Origin: CAZHHH01 sp052400685
Lineage (GTDB): Bacteria; Bacteroidota; Bacteroidia; Bacteroidales; Marinilabiliaceae
Reading direction: 5' to 3' (one strand)
Length of the DNA: 64,000 bases
Assembly: GCA_052400685.1 (NCBI GenBank)
Contig: JBQTGJ010000006.1
In this document: positions 56,565 to 64,000 of the stretch, piece after piece
Layout of the letters: every line of letters begins with the position of its first letter
Position numbering within the stretch: position 1 is the first letter of the stretch
Program-made: the position numbers and the translations under genes
The notes under the pieces: generated by a model
What the model saw: only the letters and a program-made list of their open reading frames with translations
The model's database searches: none
Told to the model about the DNA's origin: nothing

Positions 56565-57345
56565 GCTATAGCCCTTTCAGGGCAATCTTCACGACGTATA
56601 TAACCACACAGGGCGTTGCCCTGCGCTATTGCTATAAGGCTTTCAGCCTTAATCCATAAATAATAAAATTGCGTGGTTCACACTTCACTGAGGCGGATAT
56701 AAAATTCCAACCAACAAAAAACTTATCTAAGCCCCATCGATAACGCGATAGCCCAAAATTCCAAACAACAAAATCAGGGTTTGCCATCCGCCTCAAGAAA
56801 AAGCCAGCGCGGCTTGAGCTCAAAAAAACAACCACTCTTAAGCCCTGAAAGGGCGACAAGCAACAGCATAGGGCAACGCCCTATGAATAAATATAAATAA
56901 CGTAAAACATTTGCCCTGAAAGGGCTAAAGCCAAACGACGTAAGCCCGACCCCCTAACCCCTCCAGAATTATTCTCTTTAATTAGCTATATCTGCTAAAT
57001 TCGCAATCAAACATCTCCACCATTACAATCCAATACGGCTATAGCCCTTTCAGGGCAATCTTCACGACGTATATAACCACACAGGGCGTTGCCCTGCGCT
57101 ATTGCTATAAGGCTTTCAGCCTTAATCCATGAATAACAAAATTGCGTGGTTCACACTTCACTGAGGCGGATATAAAATTCCAACCAACAAAAAACTTATC
57201 TAAGCCCCATCGATAACGCGATAGCCCAAAATTCCAAACAACAAAATCAGGGTTTGCCATCCGCCTCAAGAAAAAGCCTGCACGGCTTGAGCGCAAAAAC
57301 ACAACCACCCTTAAGCCCTGAAAGAGCGACAAGGAATAACATAGC
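56565..57345. repeat. R3 three-hairpin repeats, third block
   Basis: Forward R3 near 56567-56652, inverted near 56840-56935, forward near 57038-57122, then part of an inverted one to 57345. The ~480 bp unit (forward + inverted pair with a conserved GATAACGCGATAGCCC spacer) matches the blocks at 48.3 and 51 kb. A frame at 56632-56859 minus and its copy at 57105-57332 minus are only the repeat. Confidence 0.85.
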
Positions 57346-57402
57346 CTAACGCAAAAATTGGAAACTTCTTACAAACACTAATTAGTGCCTGTCCATAAAC
57401 TA

Positions 57403-57527
57403 AGTGTTTGAAATATAAAGCTCAAATTTAAGGCTTGTGAAGTCATAAAAATCAAGGAGTTTACTTTTCGTAAATAACTGTTTTTATAACAAGCGTAACG
57501 CAAAAGTTGACTTTATATACAAACACT
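57403..57527 (-). repeat. Long-hairpin 3' element, copy D4 (after the GH16 gene)
   Basis: Arms AGTGTTTG..ATAAAGCTCAAA and GTTGACTTTATATACAAACACT. In the gene sense TGTTTGTATATAAAGT follows directly on the GH16 stop codon TAG, as after ftsK. The inner GTTATAAAAAC and GATTTTTATGAC arms keep the hairpin. Confidence 0.75.
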
Positions 57528-58593
57528 AATTAAGCTGATAAACTCTGATATAATCAATTTGATACAGCACAGGACTATCAAACATGGTATCATCAACCCC
57601 TTGAAGACCACCCCAGGAGCCACCAATGGCAAGGTTTAAAATAAAAAAGAAATTATCGTTAAAGGGCCAGTCTCCAGAATCTATCAGCTGTTGAGTTTCC
57701 CCAAATGTAGCCGTCTCTGAACCATCAACATATATATGAATACGGTCGTAGCCCATTATTTCATTTTCAACCCATTCCATTGTAATAATATGGAAGTCAT
57801 CGGCCACATCATCCTCAAAAGTTTGATAGCTATGTTGGTTCTGACCATTCATGCCATTTTTATTTAAAGTATGAAGTGCACAGTGAAATGTTTTTGGGTC
57901 ATATCCAACATGCTCCATAATATCTATTTCACCGGCTGCGGGCCAATCACCATATCCAAGCATCCAAAAAGCCGGCCAGGTACCTGTTCCCTTAGGCACT
58001 TTCAGCCTGATTTCAACTTTTCCGTATTTAAAATCCCGTTTATTTTTAGTCGTTATCCGGGCTGAAGTATAGGACTTACCAAGATAGTTTTCTTTTCTCG
58101 CTTCAATCGTCAGCAAACCATCGGCAACCCTCAGATTTTCAACCCTATCGGTATAATATTGTTCTTCATTGTTGCCACCGCCATTGCCATTTATTTCAAT
58201 GTTCCAGTGATCCATATTGAGGGCGTCACCTTCAAATTCCTCAGCCCAAGCCAATTGGTACTCTCTTTCGGGTACGGTAATGATACATGAATCTGAATAT
58301 TCACCTATTTGTACATAAATAGTAGCTTTTCCACCGGATAAAGCAGTCACCTTTCCAAAAAAGACCTCGGCAACTGTTTCATTATTGGATGACCAAACAA
58401 CAGTTGAAGCATTTGAAGGTGATTCTATTATACTAAGAGTTGCTGACGCCCCTACAGTAAGCGTAAGTTCATTGACATCTAATTTCAACTCGTTTATGTC
58501 TGTATCGTCATCTTTTTTCGAGCATGCTCCTCCCTGGATCGCAGCAATGAGGCATAATAACAGAACGATTCTTAAACGATATTGGCTTATCAT
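57526..58593 (-). CDS. GH16 endo-beta-glucanase (laminarinase type) lipoprotein with BIG2 domain
   Basis: 355 residues. The lipobox IQGGAC places Cys24 as the lipid anchor, followed by KKDDD, typical of surface-exposed lipoproteins. Residues ~35-108 form a BIG2-type Ig domain. The GH16 domain (~115-355) has WAEEFEGDALN, GTWPAFWML and the catalytic motif EIDIME (E222 nucleophile, E227 acid/base). The extra residue (ExDxxE) is characteristic of laminarinase-type beta-1,3-glucanases. It is probably the endo-acting enzyme of the SusC/SusD locus. The gap to the upstream lipoprotein gene is 56 nt, so it is in one operon. Its stop codon TAG abuts element D4. Confidence 0.9.
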   Translation of the reverse strand: MISQYRLRIVLLLCLIAAIQGGACSKKDDDTDINELKLDVNELTLTVGASATLSIIESPSNASTVVWSSNNETVAEVFFGKVTALSGGKATIYVQIGEYSDSCIITVPEREYQLAWAEEFEGDALNMDHWNIEINGNGGGNNEEQYYTDRVENLRVADGLLTIEARKENYLGKSYTSARITTKNKRDFKYGKVEIRLKVPKGTGTWPAFWMLGYGDWPAAGEIDIMEHVGYDPKTFHCALHTLNKNGMNGQNQHSYQTFEDDVADDFHIITMEWVENEIMGYDRIHIYVDGSETATFGETQQLIDSGDWPFNDNFFFILNLAIGGSWGGLQGVDDTMFDSPVLYQIDYIRVYQLN

Positions 58594-58649
58594 AATTATT
58601 TAGTTTAAAGGGGGAAGAGCAGGCTCTTCTCCCTTAATTTTTGAAGTAA

Positions 58650-59612
58650 TTATTTTTTATAAAAGAACATTGCATCCAGATCCAAAGTCGTTCCAGAAGT
58701 GCCTCCGGCTAATACTTCCAACACATTGTTATTAGAAAAAGTGTTGCTATAGAACAAGCCCAATTCATTTAATTTGGTCACCGGAATTTCGATGCTGTGC
58801 CATTCATTATCACGGGTAAAATCAGCATAAGGCTCAAAACTTGAATCGCCATCCACAAAAACAGAACTGCCGATACAAATGCCCACACTGCTTTCACCAT
58901 CTTTAAATTTGAAAAGATATGAAGATGTTTCCTGAGCACTCTTGAGCGCCACATGAAAGACATAATCCTGCGGGTTAGCATACAAATCAGTCATGTCAAT
59001 TACACCAAAATCATCGCCAACAAAAAAACCGGCACCTGACCAACCCACATTTGATACAACAAGGCTAACCCAACTTTCGGCCTGACCATAAAAATTAAGA
59101 CCACTGGGGCTTCCGGTAATTAAGGTACTCTCCCAAACATACAAGAACTTGGTCTCTTCGTTGGGACGCAGGTCAACAACCACTTTGTCTTTAATATATT
59201 CATAAGTTGAGGCATCCAGTTGAATGGGGTAATAGTTACTTCCCTGCAAAGACTCAGGCAGGTCGTCGGCATCCAGTTGCTGTGGCATAATTTCTATTTC
59301 ACAGGAAGCAGAATAAATGCCATGAGAGGCCACAACAGTGGCTGTACCGATTTTAAGACCTGTAACCACACCATCTGCAACAGCAGCAATGGTCGGATCT
59401 GAAGAAGTCCATGTAATATCACCTTCAGCGCCTGCGGGCTCTAAGGTAGCTATTAAAACAGCAGCCGACTCTAATTCGATCTCTAAAGAATCGGAATCCA
59501 GACTTATACCAGTGACTTCAATTGTTTCGTTATCATTGTCATCGTCACTACAACTGGCAAGCATTAAAACAGCAAAGCTTAATAAAGCCATAAATAATGT
59601 TTTCATTTTCAT
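58650..59612 (-). CDS. BIG2-domain surface lipoprotein of the PUL (SusE/F-like position)
   Basis: 320 residues. The lipobox LMLASC (Cys21) is followed by SDDDNDNE, a surface-export type signal. An N-terminal BIG2 Ig domain (~30-108) is the same kind as in the GH16 protein. The C-terminal ~200 residues (YPIQLDASTYEYIKDKVVVDLRPNEETKFLYVWE) resemble the glycan-binding lipoproteins that follow susD. Role inferred: binding the glucan at the cell surface. It sits between susD and the GH16 gene; leader L3 lies 28 nt before its start. Confidence 0.75.
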   Translation of the reverse strand: MKMKTLFMALLSFAVLMLASCSDDDNDNETIEVTGISLDSDSLEIELESAAVLIATLEPAGAEGDITWTSSDPTIAAVADGVVTGLKIGTATVVASHGIYSASCEIEIMPQQLDADDLPESLQGSNYYPIQLDASTYEYIKDKVVVDLRPNEETKFLYVWESTLITGSPSGLNFYGQAESWVSLVVSNVGWSGAGFFVGDDFGVIDMTDLYANPQDYVFHVALKSAQETSSYLFKFKDGESSVGICIGSSVFVDGDSSFEPYADFTRDNEWHSIEIPVTKLNELGLFYSNTFSNNNVLEVLAGGTSGTTLDLDAMFFYKK

Positions 59613-59640
59613 CTGTAAAAAATTTAAAAATTAAGGCCGG

Positions 59641-59702
59641 ATGGAACTCGCATGATGAATTTACACCCGTGATTTTGATTTAACGAATCATGCTCGTTTC
59701 AT
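59641..59702 (-). promoter_or_regulatory. Stem-loop leader element, copy L3 (inside the PUL operon)
   Basis: A 62 nt core 28 nt before the lipoprotein start and only 22 nt after the susD stop, so it is intercistronic. Outer arms ATGAAAC/GTTCCAT (one mismatch); middle stem GCATGAT/ATCATGC is perfect and differs from the middle stem of every other copy. It encodes the mini-frame MKRA-stop. Confidence 0.65.
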
Positions 59703-59724
59703 AAATTAAAGATTTAGTTTATCA

Positions 59725-61308
59725 CTAATAATATGGATTTTGTTTCATCGCATTTAATTCTATTTCCTGGCTGGGTATAGGCATAAGTTCATGCTTTCCT
59801 TCAATGAATTCGGCCATTTGATTTTGAACGGCCTCTGTTTCGGTCAATTTATAAGCATCCATAATTTCCTTGGCGATACCCCAACGACAGATATCATACC
59901 AGCGGTGACCTTCCATGGCTAATTCCACACGGCGTTCATGACGAATCGCGTCACGTAAATCATCTTTTGTGTCAGCGTAGCCACCGTAATTTGGGAATTC
60001 GGGAAGAATAGAAGAATTGCCGTTCCTGGCCCTGTTACGTACGCGTTCAAGCGCTGTTTTGGCCTCTGTTAAGTCGCCTAATTCGCAACAAGCTTCGGCA
60101 TACATTAATAATACATCGGCATAACGAATCTCGATACGGTTGAGCGGTCCCCGGGAAGGATGATCCAAAGGAATAGCATTTCCACTTCCATCGTACATTC
60201 CTGTTTTATTGTTTAGATACCGTGACCCCAGGTATATTTCCTGATCGGGATTTTCTATTTGGTCATCAGTAGGATTCAGTATTGTTACATCGCGCCTCGG
60301 ATCATCTGCTTCGTATTCATCATAAAGATTTTGAGTCGGCTTGTTAAAGCCCCAGCCTCCGCCTAAAAGAGATGATCGTGAGCGTGTTAGTATAGTCGTA
60401 AAGGTCCCCCTTGAATATCCATTTCCGCCTTCACCGTTAGAGCCTCCATAATCGCTGGTTGGATCATCGGCATATTGTATCTCAAAAACCGATTCAATAC
60501 CATTTTCGCCTTCCAATGTAAAATTATCGGCATAATTACTACAGAGGTCATATTCACCTGATTGTAAAATAGAATCGCCCCAAATTCGGGCTTCGCTATA
60601 TTTTTTTAAATATAAATTTGTTTTAAGCAACATGGCCTGAGCTGCCCCTTTGGTAGCTCTGCCAAGATCCCCTGCGTTGTATTTACTTTTATCCCAAAGA
60701 AGATTATTGGCATCCGCCAGGTCCGTAATAATAAATTTGTAAATCTTATCAACTGTCGCACGCGGCTGTTGCCAGTCTTCTGATGATTCAATAACATAAT
60801 CGACTAACGGGACACCCCCAAAAACTCTGACAAGACGGAAGTAATATAAAGCGCGCAGAAATTTCAACTCGCCCAACAGCCGCTTTTGGACAGCAAAAGT
60901 CATTACCGAATCCAACTCGATGAGAGGCACTTCCGCAAGTCCCAGATTACAACGTCCTATTCCTTGATATTGTGACCTATAATAGTCAAGCAATAAACCA
61001 TTGTTAGCAATGGTTTTAAAATTTTCCATATCGTAAACATCAGCCATATCGCTGATATTTTGTCCTCCTTTAAGTGCGTCATCCGAAACTATATCGCCAA
61101 TAAAAAATTCACTGAAATAGGTATAATTATATTCCCACATCATTGGCACGTATGCTGCGTTTGTTGTGTGAATGCCTGTAGTGCCAGACGTGTAATAGTC
61201 CTGTAGTTCAGTTACGGCAGGCTCCGGCTCTGTCAACCATGATTCGCATGAAGCAACAAACAGAGCAATAACTATCGGTATTATTATTTGTATTTTATAG
61301 GTTCTCAT
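59725..61308 (-). CDS. susD: SusD/RagB-family starch-binding-like lipoprotein
   Basis: 527 residues. Signal with lipobox FVASC (Cys20) and SusD features: TELQDYYTSGTTGIHTTNAAY, LGELKFLRALYYFRLVRVFGGVPLV, TKGAAQAMLLKTNLYL, a central loop region and the C-terminal RNRARNG, RHERRVELAMEGHRWYDICRWG and LMPIPSQEIELN. SusD proteins cap the SusC channel and bind oligosaccharides at the cell surface. It is 31 nt downstream of the susC stop. Specificity for beta-1,3-glucan is inferred from the GH16 gene. Confidence 0.93.
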   Translation of the reverse strand: MRTYKIQIIIPIVIALFVASCESWLTEPEPAVTELQDYYTSGTTGIHTTNAAYVPMMWEYNYTYFSEFFIGDIVSDDALKGGQNISDMADVYDMENFKTIANNGLLLDYYRSQYQGIGRCNLGLAEVPLIELDSVMTFAVQKRLLGELKFLRALYYFRLVRVFGGVPLVDYVIESSEDWQQPRATVDKIYKFIITDLADANNLLWDKSKYNAGDLGRATKGAAQAMLLKTNLYLKKYSEARIWGDSILQSGEYDLCSNYADNFTLEGENGIESVFEIQYADDPTSDYGGSNGEGGNGYSRGTFTTILTRSRSSLLGGGWGFNKPTQNLYDEYEADDPRRDVTILNPTDDQIENPDQEIYLGSRYLNNKTGMYDGSGNAIPLDHPSRGPLNRIEIRYADVLLMYAEACCELGDLTEAKTALERVRNRARNGNSSILPEFPNYGGYADTKDDLRDAIRHERRVELAMEGHRWYDICRWGIAKEIMDAYKLTETEAVQNQMAEFIEGKHELMPIPSQEIELNAMKQNPYY

Positions 61309-61339
61309 TCTTTTGAATATTTTTAAGTCCGTTGAGAAA

Positions 61340-64000
61340 TCAGAAATCTAAATTAACACCCATGGTGATAGTACGGGCCTGAGGGTAGTTACCATAATCG
61401 ATGCCGCTGCCTATTTCGGGATCGTAGCCGGAGTATTGCGTAAAAGTGAGCAGATTGCTACCACTGACGTAAAAACGACAGCGGTTAATGCCATATCGTT
61501 GCGACAACGATTTAGGTAAAGTGTAACCCAACTGTATATTTTTTAACCTTAAGTAGGCACCACTTTCAACCAGCCGGTCAGACGTCTCACTATTCATAGG
61601 GCTGCCAGTTGGATTGGGAATAGTCCCATCGGGATTAATTAAATCACTCCAGTTTACACCGTAATTGGCCATGCTCTGCTTAATGGCATCGGAATAATCG
61701 ACCCAAACATTGCGCATTGTAGTACTAAGTGTAGCTTCATTACCAGAACCTTCAGTACGATGACGCACAGCGTTGTAAATTTCATTGCCGTATACACCCT
61801 GAAAAAAGATTTGCGCATCCCAGCCTTTATATTCAGCGCTAAGGTTGATTCCGTATGTTAGCCAGGGGAACGGGTTTCCGATGTCCGTTTTATCATAATC
61901 ATCTATAATGCCATCAGGAGTTCCGTCGGGACCGCTTAAATCAGTGTAACGAGCATCACCGGCATGCACCCCAATTTCAGAAGCCGAATAGCCCGACAGG
62001 TGTTTCAGAGCTTCCTCGTCAGAGCCGTATACGCCCTCATATTTATAGCCCCATAACGTATATAAAGCTAAACCTTCGTCACTTAAAGTCCGGTCACCAT
62101 ATACAGGACTTCCACCATTCAATGCGGTTAACTCATTTTTAATAAATGAGACATTGCCGCCAATATTATAATCGAAATCACCAATGGTTTTATGATGACC
62201 TAAAACTATTTCAAGGCCTTGATTACGTACTGTTCCCACATTATTTAACGGGTCAAAACGATTACCTACCTGAGCCGGAGCTTTTACGCTGAGCAACATA
62301 TCTTTGGTGTCACGTATAAAGCCGTCGATGCTTCCATTTATAAATCCATTGCGAAAACCAAAATCAACACCGGCACTCCACTGTTCTGTCGTCTCCCATT
62401 TACCACCATTATTGGCATAAGTTAAAACGGTTGAACCGTATGCTAATGTCTGCGTGGTTCCCAAAGGATAGCCTGTGAAAACATTATTGCTTTCGCTGAT
62501 TGTCGTCACAAAACTTCCCGACGCTATTTTATCATTCCCAATCTGGCCCCAGCCTAACCGAAGCTTCAGATAATCAATAAATGAATAATGACTCATCCAT
62601 TCTTCTTCACTTATTCGCCAGGCCAATGCTGTAGAAGGAAAATAGCCCCACACATTTTCGGAGAATTTGCTGGATCCGTCTGCCCGAAAATTCATTGTCA
62701 CCATGTAACGATCATCGTAGGAATAATGAGCACGTCCCAAAAGAGAGAATAAACGGGTTCTTGATACGCCATCAGATGATTCAGTCCTATTTTCTGTGGT
62801 TTGCGATAAATACCAATTTTCCTCTACAGGATTTAGAATAGAAGAACCCGAACCACCCATCGAATAGTAATTATATTCTTCGGAAGTTTGACCGGCCATC
62901 AAATTAAAGTTGTTTTTTTTCACACTAAAATTATAACTGGCAATATTCTCCACAATAATGGTACGCATATGTTCCATCGTGCTTGACAAAAAATTATCGG
63001 TTCGCTGATCATAGTCTGAATACTTATAGGCTTCATAAAATGAACGATCTCGATTATTAGACAAATCCATATTTATAGCGCTCCGCCATTTGAATCCTTT
63101 AAACGGTGTCAATTCAAGATAAACATCACCCACCCATCGTTCAACCACATTTTCAGGATTAGAATGAGACAACATCGAAAATGGGTTAATCACATTTTTG
63201 AAATTAGATGCGGCCGATATTTGACCACTTAAATCTTCACCCAAATTATTAATTGAGCCTTCCGGATAATGAGTCGGATCCCAGGGAGCCATAGCTATTG
63301 CAGCCGATAAAATGGATGCACCGGGGCTGGAATTGTTATACATGGCATTGCGGCCGGTAGAATTGACGAACGACAAATTCTCACCAATTTTCAACCATTT
63401 TTTAACTTGTGAAGAGGTGTTAACACGAAGTGTCAAACGTTCATAATCGGATCCTTTAATAGTGCCTTGTTGGTTAAAATAACTGCCGCTTACAACATAG
63501 GTAGTATTCTCATTTCCACCACTAAAAGAGATATAATAATCCTGAATCTTGGCATTTTGTTTAAAAACTTCATCCTGCCAATCGGTTTCCACCGAAGAAT
63601 AATCCATGCCATAAAGGTTGCTGCCTGATTGCAAAATCGGATAGTAAGGTGAAGAGCCGATATTTTCTTTCATCCACGCGTTAAAACCGTTATTTGCATA
63701 ATTAGCAATGGTTGAAGCCTTGGAATTTATCCGCATTAATGTTTCTGCAAATTCGTTGCTTTTCATTAAATCTAATTTATTCCATCGGTTTTGCACACCG
63801 GCGTAAGAGTTGACCGCTATCTTTGACATCCCTTTGCTACCTTTTTGGGTCGTAACAAGAATTACCCCATTGGCACCCCGGGAACCATAGATAGCTGTGG
63901 CGGAAGCATCTTTCAAAACTTCTGTCGACGCAATATCGTTAGGACTTAAAAATGAAATATCATCGACAATCATACCATCCACCACATAAATTGGGGAACT
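61340..64000 (-). CDS. susC: SusC/RagA-family TonB-dependent outer-membrane transporter (3' part)
   Basis: About 887 codons are visible; the frame stays open at the window edge, so the N-terminus (signal, carboxypeptidase-like domain, TonB box) is outside. The first visible residues [54 protein letters not shown] are the plug-domain signature of SusC; the GTG at 63985 is an internal Val codon and not a start. The barrel follows and ends in [12 protein letters not shown] with a terminal Phe. It imports oligosaccharides into the periplasm using TonB energy. It is the first gene of the PUL operon susC-susD-lipoprotein-GH16. Confidence 0.93.
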   Translation of the reverse strand, partial: SSPIYVVDGMIVDDISFLSPNDIASTEVLKDASATAIYGSRGANGVILVTTQKGSKGMSKIAVNSYAGVQNRWNKLDLMKSNEFAETLMRINSKASTIANYANNGFNAWMKENIGSSPYYPILQSGSNLYGMDYSSVETDWQDEVFKQNAKIQDYYISFSGGNENTTYVVSGSYFNQQGTIKGSDYERLTLRVNTSSQVKKWLKIGENLSFVNSTGRNAMYNNSSPGASILSAAIAMAPWDPTHYPEGSINNLGEDLSGQISAASNFKNVINPFSMLSHSNPENVVERWVGDVYLELTPFKGFKWRSAINMDLSNNRDRSFYEAYKYSDYDQRTDNFLSSTMEHMRTIIVENIASYNFSVKKNNFNLMAGQTSEEYNYYSMGGSGSSILNPVEENWYLSQTTENRTESSDGVSRTRLFSLLGRAHYSYDDRYMVTMNFRADGSSKFSENVWGYFPSTALAWRISEEEWMSHYSFIDYLKLRLGWGQIGNDKIASGSFVTTISESNNVFTGYPLGTTQTLAYGSTVLTYANNGGKWETTEQWSAGVDFGFRNGFINGSIDGFIRDTKDMLLSVKAPAQVGNRFDPLNNVGTVRNQGLEIVLGHHKTIGDFDYNIGGNVSFIKNELTALNGGSPVYGDRTLSDEGLALYTLWGYKYEGVYGSDEEALKHLSGYSASEIGVHAGDARYTDLSGPDGTPDGIIDDYDKTDIGNPFPWLTYGINLSAEYKGWDAQIFFQGVYGNEIYNAVRHRTEGSGNEATLSTTMRNVWVDYSDAIKQSMANYGVNWSDLINPDGTIPNPTGSPMNSETSDRLVESGAYLRLKNIQLGYTLPKSLSQRYGINRCRFYVSGSNLLTFTQYSGYDPEIGSGIDYGNYPQARTITMGVNLDF

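Overview
The window is a chromosomal piece of a Bacteroidota bacterium, most likely a Marinilabiliales/Prolixibacteraceae-type relative. Evidence for this is a SusC/SusD pair with BIG2-type lipoproteins and a GH16 glucanase, an ftsK-lolA pair, a BASS-type transporter, HU-like/DUF4469 proteins, a TTG-N20-TAnnTTTG promoter and the lack of strong Shine-Dalgarno sites. No rRNA, tRNA or CRISPR array was recognised.

Layout. 1-8.6 kb (minus strand): the 5' part of a giant GLUG-repeat surface protein, a DbpA-like DEAD-box helicase, a BASS-family transporter, an AhpD-like protein and LolA. 8.9-15.2 kb: FtsK, MltG, a SPOR lipoprotein and an FprA flavodiiron protein. 15.2-30 kb: large arrays of GC-rich hairpin repeats with islands holding a RhuM-family protein, a VWA lipoprotein and an outer-membrane beta-barrel/TPR pair. 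30-56.5 kb (plus strand): a mosaic polysaccharide locus. It holds a PglK-like ABC flippase, a sialyltransferase-motif protein whose C-terminus was changed by an IS5-type insertion, a NeuB-like synthase, a GT42-like protein, glycosyltransferases, a UDP-HexNAc dehydrogenase and a Wzy/ligase-like protein. It ends in a five-gene module (GT39/ArnT-like, ArnE/F-like, ArnC/GtrB-like, WecD-like, WecE) that looks like synthesis and periplasmic transfer of a 4-acetamido-4,6-dideoxyhexose. Repeat arrays, a DUF559 nuclease, an HU-like protein, a lipocalin-like lipoprotein and decayed genes separate the parts. 57.5-64 kb (minus strand): a polysaccharide utilisation locus, SusC (partial)-SusD-BIG2 lipoprotein-GH16, probably for a laminarin-like beta-glucan.

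The most unusual signal is a family of nine ~62-72 nt elements with a nested stem-loop (outer arms ATGAAAC/GTTTCAT and variants). Five sit 24-28 nt before the start codons of genes for exported or surface proteins. Four are concatenated at 50.19-50.54 kb with the same 25-29 nt spacing, where they truncate a nucleotidyltransferase gene. Inner stems differ between copies in ways that keep pairing, and two copies are intercistronic, so a structured mRNA leader is the best guess.

Two other structured families run through the window: a ~125-145 bp long-hairpin element just 3' of ftsK, mltG, fprA and the GH16 gene, and a three-hairpin element in two sequence versions whose stems differ by paired changes and which can be arranged head to head like REPINs. 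No matching transposase is visible. All functional statements rest on motif recognition by eye; no database search was run.
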